A DNA stretch of 64,000 nt, from contig JAQMWT010000314.1 in the NCBI GenBank assembly GCA_029834535.1, positions 806,001-870,000 of the forward strand. Reading direction: 5' to 3'. The translations under genes and the position numbers were made by a program. Every line of letters starts with the position of its first letter. The stretch's first letter is position 1. This document shows, piece after piece, positions 49,750-60,299 of the stretch. The notes beneath the pieces are model-generated. The model made no database searches, was not told the origin of the DNA, and saw only the letters and a program-made list of their open reading frames with translations. Source of the DNA: Chrysophaeum taylorii (Eukaryota; Sar; Pelagophyceae; Pelagomonadales; Pelagomonadaceae).

Positions 49750-52380
49750 GGAGGGTAGAAAGGGGGATTGAGGACGAGTTGACGCCAGTTGTCACGGTTT
49801 TGAGCGAGGGAGTACAAGGTCGCTGCGGGGGTACATGGAACTTGCGGAGTGCCTTGTTGAGACAACGGCCGTGTACATGAAATGTGGGAACCCGCGAGGA
49901 CGTTCAGACGCGCGCGAGGAGCTGAGCATTTTCCGAGGGAGGCGATGCCAGGGCATGCGGGCAACTTTGGCCTGCCCAGCGAAGTTGTCGGCGCGAGATG
50001 TAGATGTGTCGATAGTCTCCAGGCCGAGGCGCCGGAGGAGGGATGACGTTTTGATATGATGTTGATTTCTGGCGACGCGTAACGCGGCGGCACATCACGC
50101 GTGAAAGCATCGTAGACGATAGTAAACAACCTCGGCTAGGCAACATGATTCCGCACCGTGAAGGATGATGATGAGGATACGACCGATTTGGCTCGGGCAG
50201 AGACGTATTTTTTCGAGCCAAAAACGTAGTGACGGAGCGCACCGAAGGCCGCCTTTTTTAGACGACGAGAGTCAACGTCCTCAGAGTCTTTGCAGTTTCG
50301 AGAGAGTATAGAGCCCTGGTATTTCGTCACCACGGGGATATGACGACCGTCGCCTACGTCTAAGTCGGAGATGTCGGTCGGCACCATTTTTAGGTTTTCG
50401 GGTCATCGTAGAGAATGCCCGACTTTGGGAGACAAACAGTATCTCGGATTTCGACTCTCTTTCCCTGCTTGGCGGTCGGGCACCCGTGTGGACTTCTATA
50501 TCCCATCTGGCAAAAAAAATGCCGGATGAATGAGACGGGGCGTCGCCTCCTTCACAGCACGGCGACGGGGAAACGGGAACGCCATATCATCATCCGCGTA
50601 CGCCGACTCTTCGCGTGCGACTTCCTCCGTGCCGCGTTTTTTTGCGTCGTAGCGACGTCCAGTGAGTACATTATCATGCTTCGTCTTGAAAAAAAATCGC
50701 ATGCTTGTTTCCGACCTTGACGACGTCGCAATGAAATGGTCAAGGCCGATTTTTGTTTTGAACGAAAAGAATCGGGCCTAGGACATCACCCTTAGCTTAA
50801 CGCCGATGATGGAGTCGATCGAGGCGGCCGGAGACGGAGAACCGCACTTATATTCGGTGGTGGAGGAGACCTACAATGAGGCGTACGAGTTTCGCTTGAA
50901 CGCAGAATTTCGATAGCACTTGCCAGAGTAGTTCCCGCGGCGGGACCATGGCGAAAGCCTCGGCGAAATCAATGAATAGTACCCGTGTTTCGATGCCGTG
51001 CTGCTCACGACGACGCTTCTTCAATGCCATCTTCAGGCTGAAGGTTGCGTCGGCAGTCCCCAGTTCCAGCCGAAATCCGCACTGCGACTCGTGTTTTAGC
51101 TCAGCAGAGATGACACCGAGACGCGCGGCGCGTATGAATGATGTTGTTGTTGTTGTTGGAGACAGTCGTCCTTCGAGTAACCTCGAGCATCATCACGCCG
51201 CGATAGGAACCTGGGAGCGAAAAGGCCGCGTTTCTTCGGCAAAATACCAAGAAGGCCGATATATATCCCATGCTCCAGGTTGTTTTTCGGACGACCAGAA
51301 ATCATGCGCAACTGTTCCGAGGATCCTAAACGTGCTCTGACGACCAGCGAGCGTCCGCCGTATCTCCGCGCGAACGCCTTACGCTCCAGCAGATGAAATA
51401 TCGAGATGCCGCACAGCACGAGAAATCTCGTCATCTGACGGTACAGTACCAAGTTCATGACGGATTGACCGCATGTGTATCCTGAATGACTTCTGCGTCG
51501 AAACAAGGCTGGCGTTTGATAGAGCCTCGCAAAGTGTCAACGGAACACTTCGGCATTTTCTTTCCTGAGGTGTTGTTGAACAGCGCGTACCATCCAGCTT
51601 GCATGGGAGTGTCTGACGTGACGACCTATCCTTGGACAGGCCGCTCTTATATAAGAACGGTCGACAATCTCCCAATATCGCTTCGTGCCGCCGCGCGACG
51701 ACTCGCAGCCGCGGCATTCAGCCCGTCACACGTCGAGCAGCAGATCCAGCGTTCCCTTTGGGGCCTGTACCACAGCCCTAGAGACTTCACGACGAGCAAC
51801 AACTCTTAGAGGAGTGAGGAGCAAGCGGCGCGCCGCGGCCGAGGATGCTGCCGTAAATTTACGCTGAGAAAGCCGACGACGATTTGCGCGCTCGTTCAAA
51901 TTAGTGGTAACATAATCCTAGCTGCGAATCAACTCGTAGCGTCGGGTGCGGCTCAGCCTGGCAGAAGCCGTTGTTGTGCGCCGCTCTTTCCAACTTGGAG
52001 TACACAGAGCCCGACGACGGTGTCGTCGTCGCTACTATCGCGCAGGAGTTCGCACGCACGGCGCGACAAAAGCCGGCCGCACCAGCAGGGGCTTTTGAAC
52101 AGCGGAGAGTAATCTAGGCGGAGGTGGGGTTTTCGTCCATCGTTAGGCCGCGCGACTCGCATCTGTAAAATTCGAACGACGCACTTGAGCGCTCGGTGAT
52201 AAGAATCGGTAATGCTCCGAGCGACATCCAAAAATCGACCCAACTTGTGACGGTCCACTGACATGGTCGTGTTGTTGGTGGGGTTAACAGGAACGATGAT
52301 GCACCCATGTCCCGGCTTTGGCGAAGAATGTGCCACGAGCTGCTCTACCAGTTCCCTCGTGGCGAGAAAGAAAACCAACT
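49750..52380 (-). mobile_element. 5'-truncated, decayed LINE (non-LTR retrotransposon)
   Basis: Minus-strand pieces appear in LINE order. Near 52240-52150, SYHRALKCVVRILQMRVARP and HLRLDYSPLF match the SDH end of the AP-endonuclease and linker. Near 51400, DDEISRAVRHLDISSAG matches the RT entry block. Near 50950, RVLFIDFAEAFAMVPP is RT motif A. Near 50600, AYADDDMAF is the catalytic box. Near 50320, KYQGSILSRN and RLKKAAFGALRHYVFGSKK match the post-RT KYLGS block. Near 50000, RRQLRWAGQ, and near 49770, NRDNWRQLV, match the C-terminus. Frames shift many times, so it is inactive. Loss of most of the endonuclease indicates 5' truncation on insertion. No clear tail or target duplication was found. 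Confidence 0.85.
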
Positions 52381-52403
52381 AACGCAAGATATTACTTCAT
52401 TTC

Positions 52404-52488
52404 TTTAAATGTCGAGACTACTGTTAATAAGAGAGGGGGTGTGGTGTGTGTGGGGAGCATGAAGGATGTGGGTGGGTTCGTGATGTAT
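52404..52488 (+). repeat. dispersed repeat family, copy 3 (partial)
   Basis: Starts AAATGTCGAGACTACTG and contains GTGTGGGGAGCATGAAGGATGTGG-like sequence shared with 38004-38090. It ends 100 bp before the MFS-b561 start. Confidence 0.7.
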
Positions 52489-52589
52489 TACTTCATTTCT
52501 GCTCACACAAAGAAAAAACCCTCCGAATCGGAAAGAAAACCTGATCACGTCACAAAGCTTGTGTTGGTGACGTCCAGGCGAAAAACAAG

Positions 52590-54497
52590 ATGAAGGGTGA
52601 GGCGAAGCCGCTTCTCGGGAATGGCGGCGGCGGCGGCGATGTCCCGAGCGTGGTGTTGATCTTCACGTGCTGGGTGTGTACCGGGATCATGGCGAACTTC
52701 ACCGTGGTAATGCCGTTGACGATATACTTTACGGGGGGGAATCTGCTTCGCGTCGCCGGGATCGTCTCGGCGTACGCCATTGGTGCGATCCTGTCGCTGT
52801 TTTTCTGGAGCACGTACAACGCCCACGCGATACGACCCGCGTATCTCACGCACGCGACCGTTATGTTCGCTGGTAACCTTCTGTTCGCGTTCGCCGACAT
52901 AGGCGAACTTACGTGGATTTCGTACGTCGCGAGATTTGTTATCGGGCTGGAAGGCGGGTGCATGTACAACGCGAATCTGGCGCTCGTGAGTCGGAGCTCC
53001 CCCTCCCGGCGGCTCAAGTATCTGTGTTACTACCAGAGCTTTGTCGGCGTCGGGTTGGTGTTGGGTCCCGCGATTTCGGCGTTTTGCGTCGCTTTCGCCA
53101 CTACCATGGGTTCTCTCGGGGATCGAATGATGTACGTGGGGCTTGTGATGGCCTTTTGGGGGCTGACGCTCCTCGTGTGCTTGTTGATCTTTATGCCGCA
53201 CGACGAACCCGTCAAGCTGCTTCCGGCCGATACGCCGGAGAAGACGACGGCAGGGTCGGCGTTCTACGCGCTCGCGGGAAACTTCTGGCGAATTTTCCAG
53301 CGGCTCGCCTGGGAGGTCGGAGCCGTGTTGATCTTGGCCGAGTATTTTCATTGGGGCGGCGTCGCTGCGGGTTTCGCGCTGTCCTTCTTTGGCGCGGCCC
53401 AGGGGGTGGTCCAGTACGCCTACTCGGGCTCGGGGAGGGACCCCGCGACGGACCTCAAGCTCTTCGACACCCTCGAGCTCCTCGGCATCTGCGCCATGTT
53501 CTCGAAAACTGCGGCGACGGGCGACTGGCGGGTATTTTTTAACGTCACTTTCTTGATGGGCGCGATCGTCTTTTATGTCTCGTCGTGCATGACCTCGGCC
53601 CCCTTCAACGCTCTAGTCCTGGGGAGACACGTCGACTACGAACGTACGTTGTTGATGTCGCAGTACGGCATTTTCCTCGCCTTTCTGTGCGCGCCCTTCG
53701 CGGCCCGCGGGGCCTTTTTGCTCGACGTCGCGAGTCCCTCGACCATCGCCGGCGTGCTGCTGTGCGGCTGGGCGTGCCAGACGCTCGTCAACCACTCGCT
53801 CCTCGCGGACCTCGACGCACGTCTCTGCGCGGGCATCGGCCTCGCGACGGCTTTGTTGATGGTCTGGTTGTGCTTCGATCGCGCCGTCGGCGGCACGGGC
53901 TGGACCTCTGTCTTCACGTACCACCCGATCTTCATGACGTGGAGTTTCTTCGGCTGCATGACGCCCGGCCAGTACGTCTACAAGAACAAGTTTCTCGCTT
54001 TTTTCGACGGAGACGAGCGCGCCGATCGCCGCAAGTCGCACGCGCTCTGGATGGCTCTCGCGGCGCTCTTCGCGCTCGTGGGCTACGGCTGCATTTTCGC
54101 CGCCCATTACCAGAACGGCGAGTCCCAGATCGGCGTTGGCGAGGAGTGGTCGAGGACGCTCCACGTAGCCATCGGTTATCCCCTCCTGGTCTGGTTTTGC
54201 GTCCAAGTTACCGTGGGCGCGATCAAGGCGCGAACGACGTCGACGCCTGCTTTCAAGTGGCACGGCGCTTCGGGCAAATACCTCCTCCTCGCCGGCTACG
54301 TCAACTCGGCCCTCGGCTTTTGGCTCCACATGAACTACTCCCGCCAAGGCCCCTGGCGCTTACCCACCAAGCTCGCCCTCACGGCTTGTTCCATTGCTCT
54401 CTTCGGTTTTCGAGCGCTCGACTTTGATGATGATGATGCTCCTCCTCCTTCCCGCCAGCAAGAAGAAGAGCAGCCACTTAGGAAAGACATTCTCTAG
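52590..54497 (+). CDS. MFS transporter fused to cytochrome b561
   Basis: 635 aa, ATG start, one uninterrupted frame. Residues about 20-430 make a transporter-like bundle of about twelve helices with MFS features: a first helix FTCWVCTGIMANFTVVMPLTIYF, a RFVIGLEGGCMYNANLALVSR block equal to the MFS helix-4 region, and LSFFGAAQGVVQYAYSGSGRD between the halves. Residues about 440-600 are a cytochrome b561 core: TYHPIFMTWSFFG, RRKSHALWMAL, TLHVAIGYPLLVWF and KWHGASGKYLLLAGYV supply the four haem-ligand histidines (H445, H484, H525, H558). b561 proteins move electrons across membranes, often from ascorbate. The fusion implies coupled transport and reduction, for example of a metal chelate; this is inference. 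The tail is acidic and cytosolic. Confidence 0.85.
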   Translation: MKGEAKPLLGNGGGGGDVPSVVLIFTCWVCTGIMANFTVVMPLTIYFTGGNLLRVAGIVSAYAIGAILSLFFWSTYNAHAIRPAYLTHATVMFAGNLLFAFADIGELTWISYVARFVIGLEGGCMYNANLALVSRSSPSRRLKYLCYYQSFVGVGLVLGPAISAFCVAFATTMGSLGDRMMYVGLVMAFWGLTLLVCLLIFMPHDEPVKLLPADTPEKTTAGSAFYALAGNFWRIFQRLAWEVGAVLILAEYFHWGGVAAGFALSFFGAAQGVVQYAYSGSGRDPATDLKLFDTLELLGICAMFSKTAATGDWRVFFNVTFLMGAIVFYVSSCMTSAPFNALVLGRHVDYERTLLMSQYGIFLAFLCAPFAARGAFLLDVASPSTIAGVLLCGWACQTLVNHSLLADLDARLCAGIGLATALLMVWLCFDRAVGGTGWTSVFTYHPIFMTWSFFGCMTPGQYVYKNKFLAFFDGDERADRRKSHALWMALAALFALVGYGCIFAAHYQNGESQIGVGEEWSRTLHVAIGYPLLVWFCVQVTVGAIKARTTSTPAFKWHGASGKYLLLAGYVNSALGFWLHMNYSRQGPWRLPTKLALTACSIALFGFRALDFDDDDAPPPSRQQEEEQPLRKDIL

Positions 54498-54560
54498 CAA
54501 ATAAAAGAAGAAAATTAACAACCCACCCTATATTGCGTTGGCGGGCGGTCGGTCGGTCGG

Positions 54561-54661
54561 TGTGAGGAAGCTATGACACTTACCCCTGCACCACGTATCT
54601 AGTATCCCTACGTCGTCATTCCCTTATCGCTAGTCTAACGCCCCATTCCCCAGTTGTAACA
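54561..54661 (+). repeat. 5' LTR of Copia element 2
   Basis: 101 bp, TG...CA bordered, immediately followed by TGGCAGCAGTG (54662-54672), a candidate primer site starting with the usual TGG. I could not name the tRNA. Confidence 0.85.
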
Positions 54662-54741
54662 TGGCAGCAGTGTTCGTTCGTTCCGATCGAACCTGTGCTT
54701 GACTTCGCGTCGACTCTTCATCGGCTTCAGTTCATTGCTAC

Positions 54742-55700
54742 GTGTTCGGTTCGCTCTCGTTTATCATGTCCTCGATCGAAATTAGAGATAGCAAGCTTTC
54801 GCAAAAACTTGATGCCTTCAGCGGTGAGCGACATCTTTTTCACCAATGGCCCCGGCGCCTGGAAAACATGATCATTTTTTTTTCCACCGGCGATCGCATT
54901 ATCTTGACCAACGACACTTGGACCAGCATTTCCGCCTCTGGCTGCTCTGAAGAAGAATTTGGTGTTAAGCAGCAACGTTGGTATTCTGCATTGTTCATGG
55001 CACTCCCCATGCATGATACTGGTCGTGCGGATATCCGTGAAAACCGCGATATGAACTTCACGCGGCTTTACAAGCGCATTACTGATGTTTACATGATGGG
55101 CCATGGGGATCGTGTCGCTCAGTCTGCAATTGCTTCCTTGCATTCCTTGGTATGCAACAATATCGATGAACTTGAGTCTTTTCTTAACAAGTTAGTTCAT
55201 CACTGGTGTTCAAGTTGCTCGGCATCATCATCAAGATTTCCCTGACACTCTTGCATTGCAATTGCTTCAGACGAAAATCCCCGACTCGATCTTGTCTAAG
55301 GATCTCATTGCACTTGACCCTATATAAACTGCGCACATATGATGGTTTCGTTGATCGCCTCAACAGTAAAGTTTTCGATTATCTTCAGACCAAGTCTGCG
55401 CTTGTCCATGCTACGCTCCGTGAGAGTCCCCGCCATCGTGAACGTTGCAACTTTTGCGGTCGTACCAATCATCCTTCTGATAAATGCCTTCATCGTCTCA
55501 ATGCTTTGCGCTCCCAACAACGTTCTATCCCTCGCCCATCTTTTCGCCCATCTTTCCGTTCCCGTGGTTCTTTCCATCGCAAGCGCCCACGCCCTACTGA
55601 CCTTTGTCACTTTTGTGGTATTCCTGGCCATCACCAGAAGGACTGTCGCCAGCGCTATTTGCTCTCACAAGCCGCCGCCCGCAAACGCCCTCGGCCTCAA
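54742..55700 (+). mobile_element. Copia element 2: gag region
   Basis: An N-terminal gag domain is followed by two CCHC zinc knuckles, CNFCGRTNHPSDKC (near 55450) and CHFCGIPGHHQKDC (near 55610), separated by an Arg/Ser/Pro-rich linker. These bind the element's RNA. A Pro-rich stretch follows. Confidence 0.85.
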
Positions 55701-55999
55701 TACCCACCTCGATCCAATCCCCACTACCCACCTCGACTTACTCCCCAATACCCACCTCGACCCCATCCACCATTCTACCAAAACTATCTTTCCGTCCCCA
55801 TCCCACTCTTGCCCCCATCTCAACCCTCTCCGCCGCTTCTTGCGTTGCCACCCTCCACCACACCCTCTGTCCCACCTTCCACCGCCATCTCCCCTCCTGA
55901 CCTATCTCTTTCTGCCCCCACCTACCCGTCTTTCAATTACCATCTTCTTTCTATCTCCCCCTCCATTCATCAAGTCCTTTCCTCCACCAATGCCCTTAC

Positions 56000-57960
56000 C
56001 GCTCTGCTCACCGCTCGTGAGCGCGACTACCTGCACAGCAACAACCTTCGCCTCGTCGTCTACGATACCGGCGCAAACGTCAATCTCTTCAATTCTTCTG
56101 CTGGTTTCTCTGACCTTGACAACACTCAACAGCACTCAATCACTTCCGCTATCGGCACTGGCTCTGTTTCTGGTTCTGGCACTGCTCACTTAACGTCCCC
56201 TTCAATTGGTCCTCTCGACAATCGTGGTCTTCCTTCTCCTCCACCCACTCTTTCCGCCCCTCGTGGTATCCATGTCGCGTTCCCGCATACCCTCATTTCT
56301 CCTGGCCTTGGTGACAAACGGATTCTTTCGGATCATGCCCTTGAGCAAGTTGGTTACGATTGTCATACGATTCAGGCTGTTGGCCCTGCTCATCCGCAAC
56401 GCATTTTACGTCACCGTCAAACGCATCACGTTATTCCCCTGCTTCGTCGCTGTGGTCTTCTTTTGATCGTCTGTTGGATCGGCAATACGACCGCTGCGCC
56501 CTACGCGGACTTCGTTTCACCTTTTGTGACATTTTCTTCTTGCCCTCGCGTACATGACCCTTGTGCGTTTCCCGCTGTGTCTCAACGCACTCAACTTACC
56601 TTCGACCTTTGGCATGCTCGTCTTGGTCACTATAGTCCCTCTTATATCCGACGTTTGTCTTCTCTCGCTGTTGGCGCACCGCTTTTCCCGAGCTCCGCGT
56701 CTCTTTCTTTTTGTCCTGCTTGTGCTCTAGGTAAAATGCATGCTGCGCATGTTGGCCAACGTAAAGCACATGCCTCCACTTCCACCTTGCTTCCTGCCTC
56801 CGAGCCTTTGTCTCGTCCACGCGCCGTTGCGCCCTATCTTATTATCCACGCCGATCTCATGTTCACCGGCGTCCCTTCCTTCATTTATCAAGACCGAGCG
56901 ATCCTCACGTTTGTCGATGATCATACGCGCCGCCGCACACCTTACTTTGCTCCACGACACGATGCCCTTACGAACGCTCGTCAACTCGAACTTTTTCTGT
57001 CTACCGTGGTTCGCCCATTTGGATATCGCGTTGCCCTCATCTACACAGATCGTGACCGCTCTCTTATGGGCCAATTCAAAACCTTCTGTCTGGGCAACAA
57101 CATCGCTCTCAAACGTGCTCCTGCGGCTCAGTCCAAAACTTCACAGGCGCACGCTTTTTCTGGTGTTGTGGAACGCTCTAATCGCGCAACTGCTGATATT
57201 ACTCGCACTCTTTTGGTGCATGCGCACCGTCCACCTGATTTTTGGCGTTGGGCCATGGAAACGGCTGACTTCATCTCTGAGCGCATGCCAAACGCCTCTA
57301 ACCCTGGTTACATGACGCCATATGAAATGCTACATGAAACTCTCCCCCGTGTCGATTTTCTTCGTGTTTGGGGCTGTCCTGCTGCAATTCTTACTGGCGA
57401 CAAATGGCCTACCAAAGCTATAGCAGGTATCTTCGTTGGGTATCCCTCTGCCGGCCCTGGATATCGCATATTGCTTCAACGCGCCACTGGTCCCGTCATC
57501 CACACTTCGATTGACGTTGTTTTTGACGAAAATTTTGCTCTGCGTAAGTCTCTGTCCTCTCAACCCCTTCCTCCTCCTCTTATGGATTCTCGTTTTCCTG
57601 ACTTATTTTATTATGACCCTCGTTTATCTTCCGCTGTTGCTCCTTTGTCTCCTGTTTTTGATGCTCAGGAGCCGGCCTTATCGGGACTGATCACCCCAGA
57701 CACAATACCACAACCGTCAACGGACAATACGAAACGTGCACCATTACGTCGAGCCAAACGGGGCCGACCGCGCAAAGTCGACCAAAGCGCATTACAAACA
57801 AACACTCAACCAACGAACTTTCATTCTGGCGTTTGTCCACAACGCAATGTCGATTCTGTTTCCTCCTGTCACAATGTCGATTCTGTTTCCTATGTCGATT
57901 CTGTTTCCTCCTGTCACTCTTTGTATGTCTCTTATTCTAGCTTTCGTTTGTTAGTTCATT
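56000..57960 (+). mobile_element. Copia element 2: protease and integrase region
   Basis: The retropepsin site VVYDTGANVNLF lies near 56060. The pre-integrase block LWHARLGHYS with FCPACALGKMH (HHCC zinc site) lies near 56610-56745. The rve core follows with IHADLMF near 56850, a mid-domain YTDRDRSLMG, and HAFSGVVERSNRATADITRTLL near 57150. KRAKRGRPRK near 57750 is a basic, nuclear-signal-like tail. Confidence 0.88.
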
Positions 57961-58096
57961 AGTCTTCCTTCCCCTTTGTCTAGCTCACACCCTTGTTGAT
58001 CCCCATGCACATGTTTATTACTCTGCTTCCGAAGAAACCTCTCAGTATTCATACATTGACGACTCAAACATTACTTCCACCCATTCACGCGAGGCT

Positions 58097-59656
58097 TTGG
58101 CTCAGACAAATCCTGAGCGTCCTGGCTGGTTGCAAGCCATCGCCAAAGAATATCATTCCCTCGGTCAGCTTGGTTGCTGGGATGTTGTTCGCGTTCCTTC
58201 GACTTTTTCTGGCAACATTTGTACCCTCAAGTGGATCCTCCGCAAGAAGTATGACTCCGGCCGCTTCAAATCGTACAAGGCTCGCCTCGTCCGTGGTTAC
58301 ACCCAGGTTCACGGCGTTGATTATCACGACACCTACTCGCCGGTTGCTAACATCGTCACAATACGTATCGTTCTAACCTTTGTCGCTGTTCATGACTGGG
58401 ATTTGCACAAGTTGGATGTCAGCTCCGCTTTTATCCAAGCTCCCATTGACAAAGACATCTATGTCTGGCCACCCGAAGGCTATGCTCCTCGCCAACCCAC
58501 CGATGGTTCCAAGATCGTTTACAAGCTCCGTCGCTCTTGGTATGGTTGCAAACAAGCTTGTCGTAATTGGTGGCTTTATTCGGAACGCTTCCTTGTCAAT
58601 GATTGTGGCTTCGTCCGCAGATCTGGTGACACTTGCAATTACAAGCTCGTGCTTAATTCTAGCGTTGTCCTACGTCTCGTTCTTGTCGTTGATGATCTTC
58701 TTGTGGCGCACCCTCGTCATTGCCTTGGCCATTACCAAGCCTTCTTCCTACGTTTCCGAACCTTCACTGACGTCAACGAGCTTGATCTCACCACTTACGT
58801 TAGTCTTCGCATTACGCGTGACCGCCCTCGACGCACGCTCACTCTTGACCAATCCCATGCTATCCGTGAAATCCTTACCGAACATCGCTTCATCAACAGT
58901 AAACCCGAACTGACTCCCGCTCCCAAAGGTCTTCATCTTTCTGCGGCTGATTGTCCTGCTCCTGGTTCTCCAGATCACACCTTCATGGCACGCATCCCTT
59001 TTCGTCGTATTGTTGGCTGTGTCCTATTTATTTCCATTATGACTCGCCCTGATATCACATGGTCCGTCAATCAGTGTGCGCGTTTTTCACACAATCCTGG
59101 TAAATCCCACTGGCACGCTTTATCCCACACTCTGCGTTATCTCAACGGTTCTCAGGATCTTGCCCTTATTCTTGGTCGCGATTCTACCCTTCGTCTCTGT
59201 GGTTATTCCGACTCCAGCTGGGCCGACGACCCTGATGACCGCCACTCCACTACCGGTTTTTATTTTCTCCTTGCTGGCTCTATGATAGCCTACTGCACCC
59301 GCTCGCAGTACCTCCTCGCCCGCTCTTCTTTAGAAGCTGAATTGCTCGCTCTTTACGCCGCTACTGCTGAGCTCTCTTGGCTTCTCAAACTTTTTGATGA
59401 CTTTGACATCCCTCGTCACACAGTCCCAATGTATGTCGATAATAGCACCACCGTCACCCAAGTCCGTCTCCAATGTCTCACGCGGCGCACCCGCCACCAT
59501 ATTGATATTCGCTTTTACAGCACCGCCGAATATCATCGCAACCACATCATTGATCTCCAACACATTACTCGCCTTGACAACCTTAGCGATGTTTTCACCC
59601 GCAGTACGGAAGCTCCTTCCTTCCTCCGGCTTCGTGCTCGTTACCTCACCTCGTGA
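58097..59656 (+). mobile_element. Copia element 2: reverse transcriptase and RNase H region
   Basis: The RT carries KLDVSSAFIQAPIDKDIYV, WYGCKQACRNW and the catalytic LVLVVDDLLV. RNase H shows SDSSWADDPDDRHSTTGF and SSLEAELLALY, then HIDIRFY and NLSDVFTRS. A full copia pol C-terminus. Confidence 0.92.
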
Positions 59657-59728
59657 CTTCGCCCTGATCTCTCCTGTTTCTTTCTGCCACAATGCCTCTA
59701 TTGACGTCTTCCTCCACGCTTCTCCTCT

Positions 59729-59830
59729 GTGAGCGCCTCACTTACCCCTTTTTCCTTTTTCTTTCTTTTCCAGCACCTGCGTGAGGACCTCACTTACCCC
59801 TTTTTCCTTTTCTTTCTTTTCCAGCACCTG
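59729..59830 (+). repeat. 51-bp tandem duplication next to the 3' LTR
   Basis: Two copies (59729-59780 and 59781-59830) of GTGAG..CCTCACTTACCCC followed by a T/C tract and CCAGCACCTG. The LTR's own start, GTGAGGAAGC...CTTACCCCT, resembles the unit's head. The T/C tract plus CAG looks like a 3' splice acceptor. Confidence 0.8.
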
Positions 59831-60191
59831 TGTGAGGAAGCTATGACACTTACCCCTGCACCACGTATCTAGTATCCCTACGTCATTCCCTTACCGGGCG
59901 GGCCGGTTGGCAGCCGGGACGTTCGCAGTGGGACGGGGTACAGCCGGGGGGCGAAGACGGAAGGTTATCGACGAGTTGGTTGTCAGTCACATCGCGGTCT
60001 CCTCGTCGCATGGCGACAAGCTTGATGGTCACTCTCCGCCGACCGACCTTTCGGCGCTCCTCGTCTACAGGCCCGTGATTCCGGACTGGCTCCTGTCGGT
60101 CCGGCCTGGCTCCCATGCTCGGGAGAGGTCTGAAGTTAGTTAGTTAGTTATTCCCTTATCGTTAGTCTAACGCCCCATTCCAGTTGTAACA
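59831..60191 (+). repeat. 3' LTR of Copia element 2, interrupted
   Basis: Matches 54561-54661 in two parts, 59831-59893 and 60150-60191. The parts are separated by a SINE-like insertion and its 9-bp target duplication. Confidence 0.88.
59894..60149 (+). mobile_element. SINE-like insertion in the 3' LTR of Copia element 2
   Basis: A 256-bp GC-rich unit flanked by the 9-bp duplication ATTCCCTTA (59885-59893 and 60150-60158). It ends in a short GTTA repeat tail, as LINE-mobilised SINEs often do. Comparison with the intact 5' LTR fixes both borders exactly. No convincing A and B boxes of a pol III promoter were found, so SINE is the best guess, not a proof. Younger than Copia element 2. Confidence 0.8.
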
Positions 60192-60299
60192 GTCGGTGTA
60201 AAAACTCTTGCTTGCTTTCAAAAAAGGACGTGATCGATCGGTATCTTCGCAGCAACAGTAACCCTTCTTGTATCACGATAAATGTGTCGCTCAAATTAA

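Larger units (their letters stand above)
54561..60191 (+). mobile_element. Copia element 2: Ty1/copia retrotransposon with very short LTRs
   Basis: The element has 101-bp LTRs (TGTGAGG ... TTGTAACA) and a 5-bp target duplication GTCGG at 54556-54560 and 60192-60196. The 3' LTR is split by a 256-bp SINE-like insertion. Gag, protease, integrase, RT and RNase H follow in copia order. It looks nearly whole, with only about two breaks in the coding part. The two LTRs differ by about three small changes, so it is younger than, or has been better kept than, element 1. It lies 63 bp downstream of the MFS-b561 stop. Confidence 0.93.

Noticed and set aside
59729-59830. T/C tract with CAG as a true intron end
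   Set aside because: No matching donor was identified and it lies outside the coding region; kept only as a remark on the duplication.
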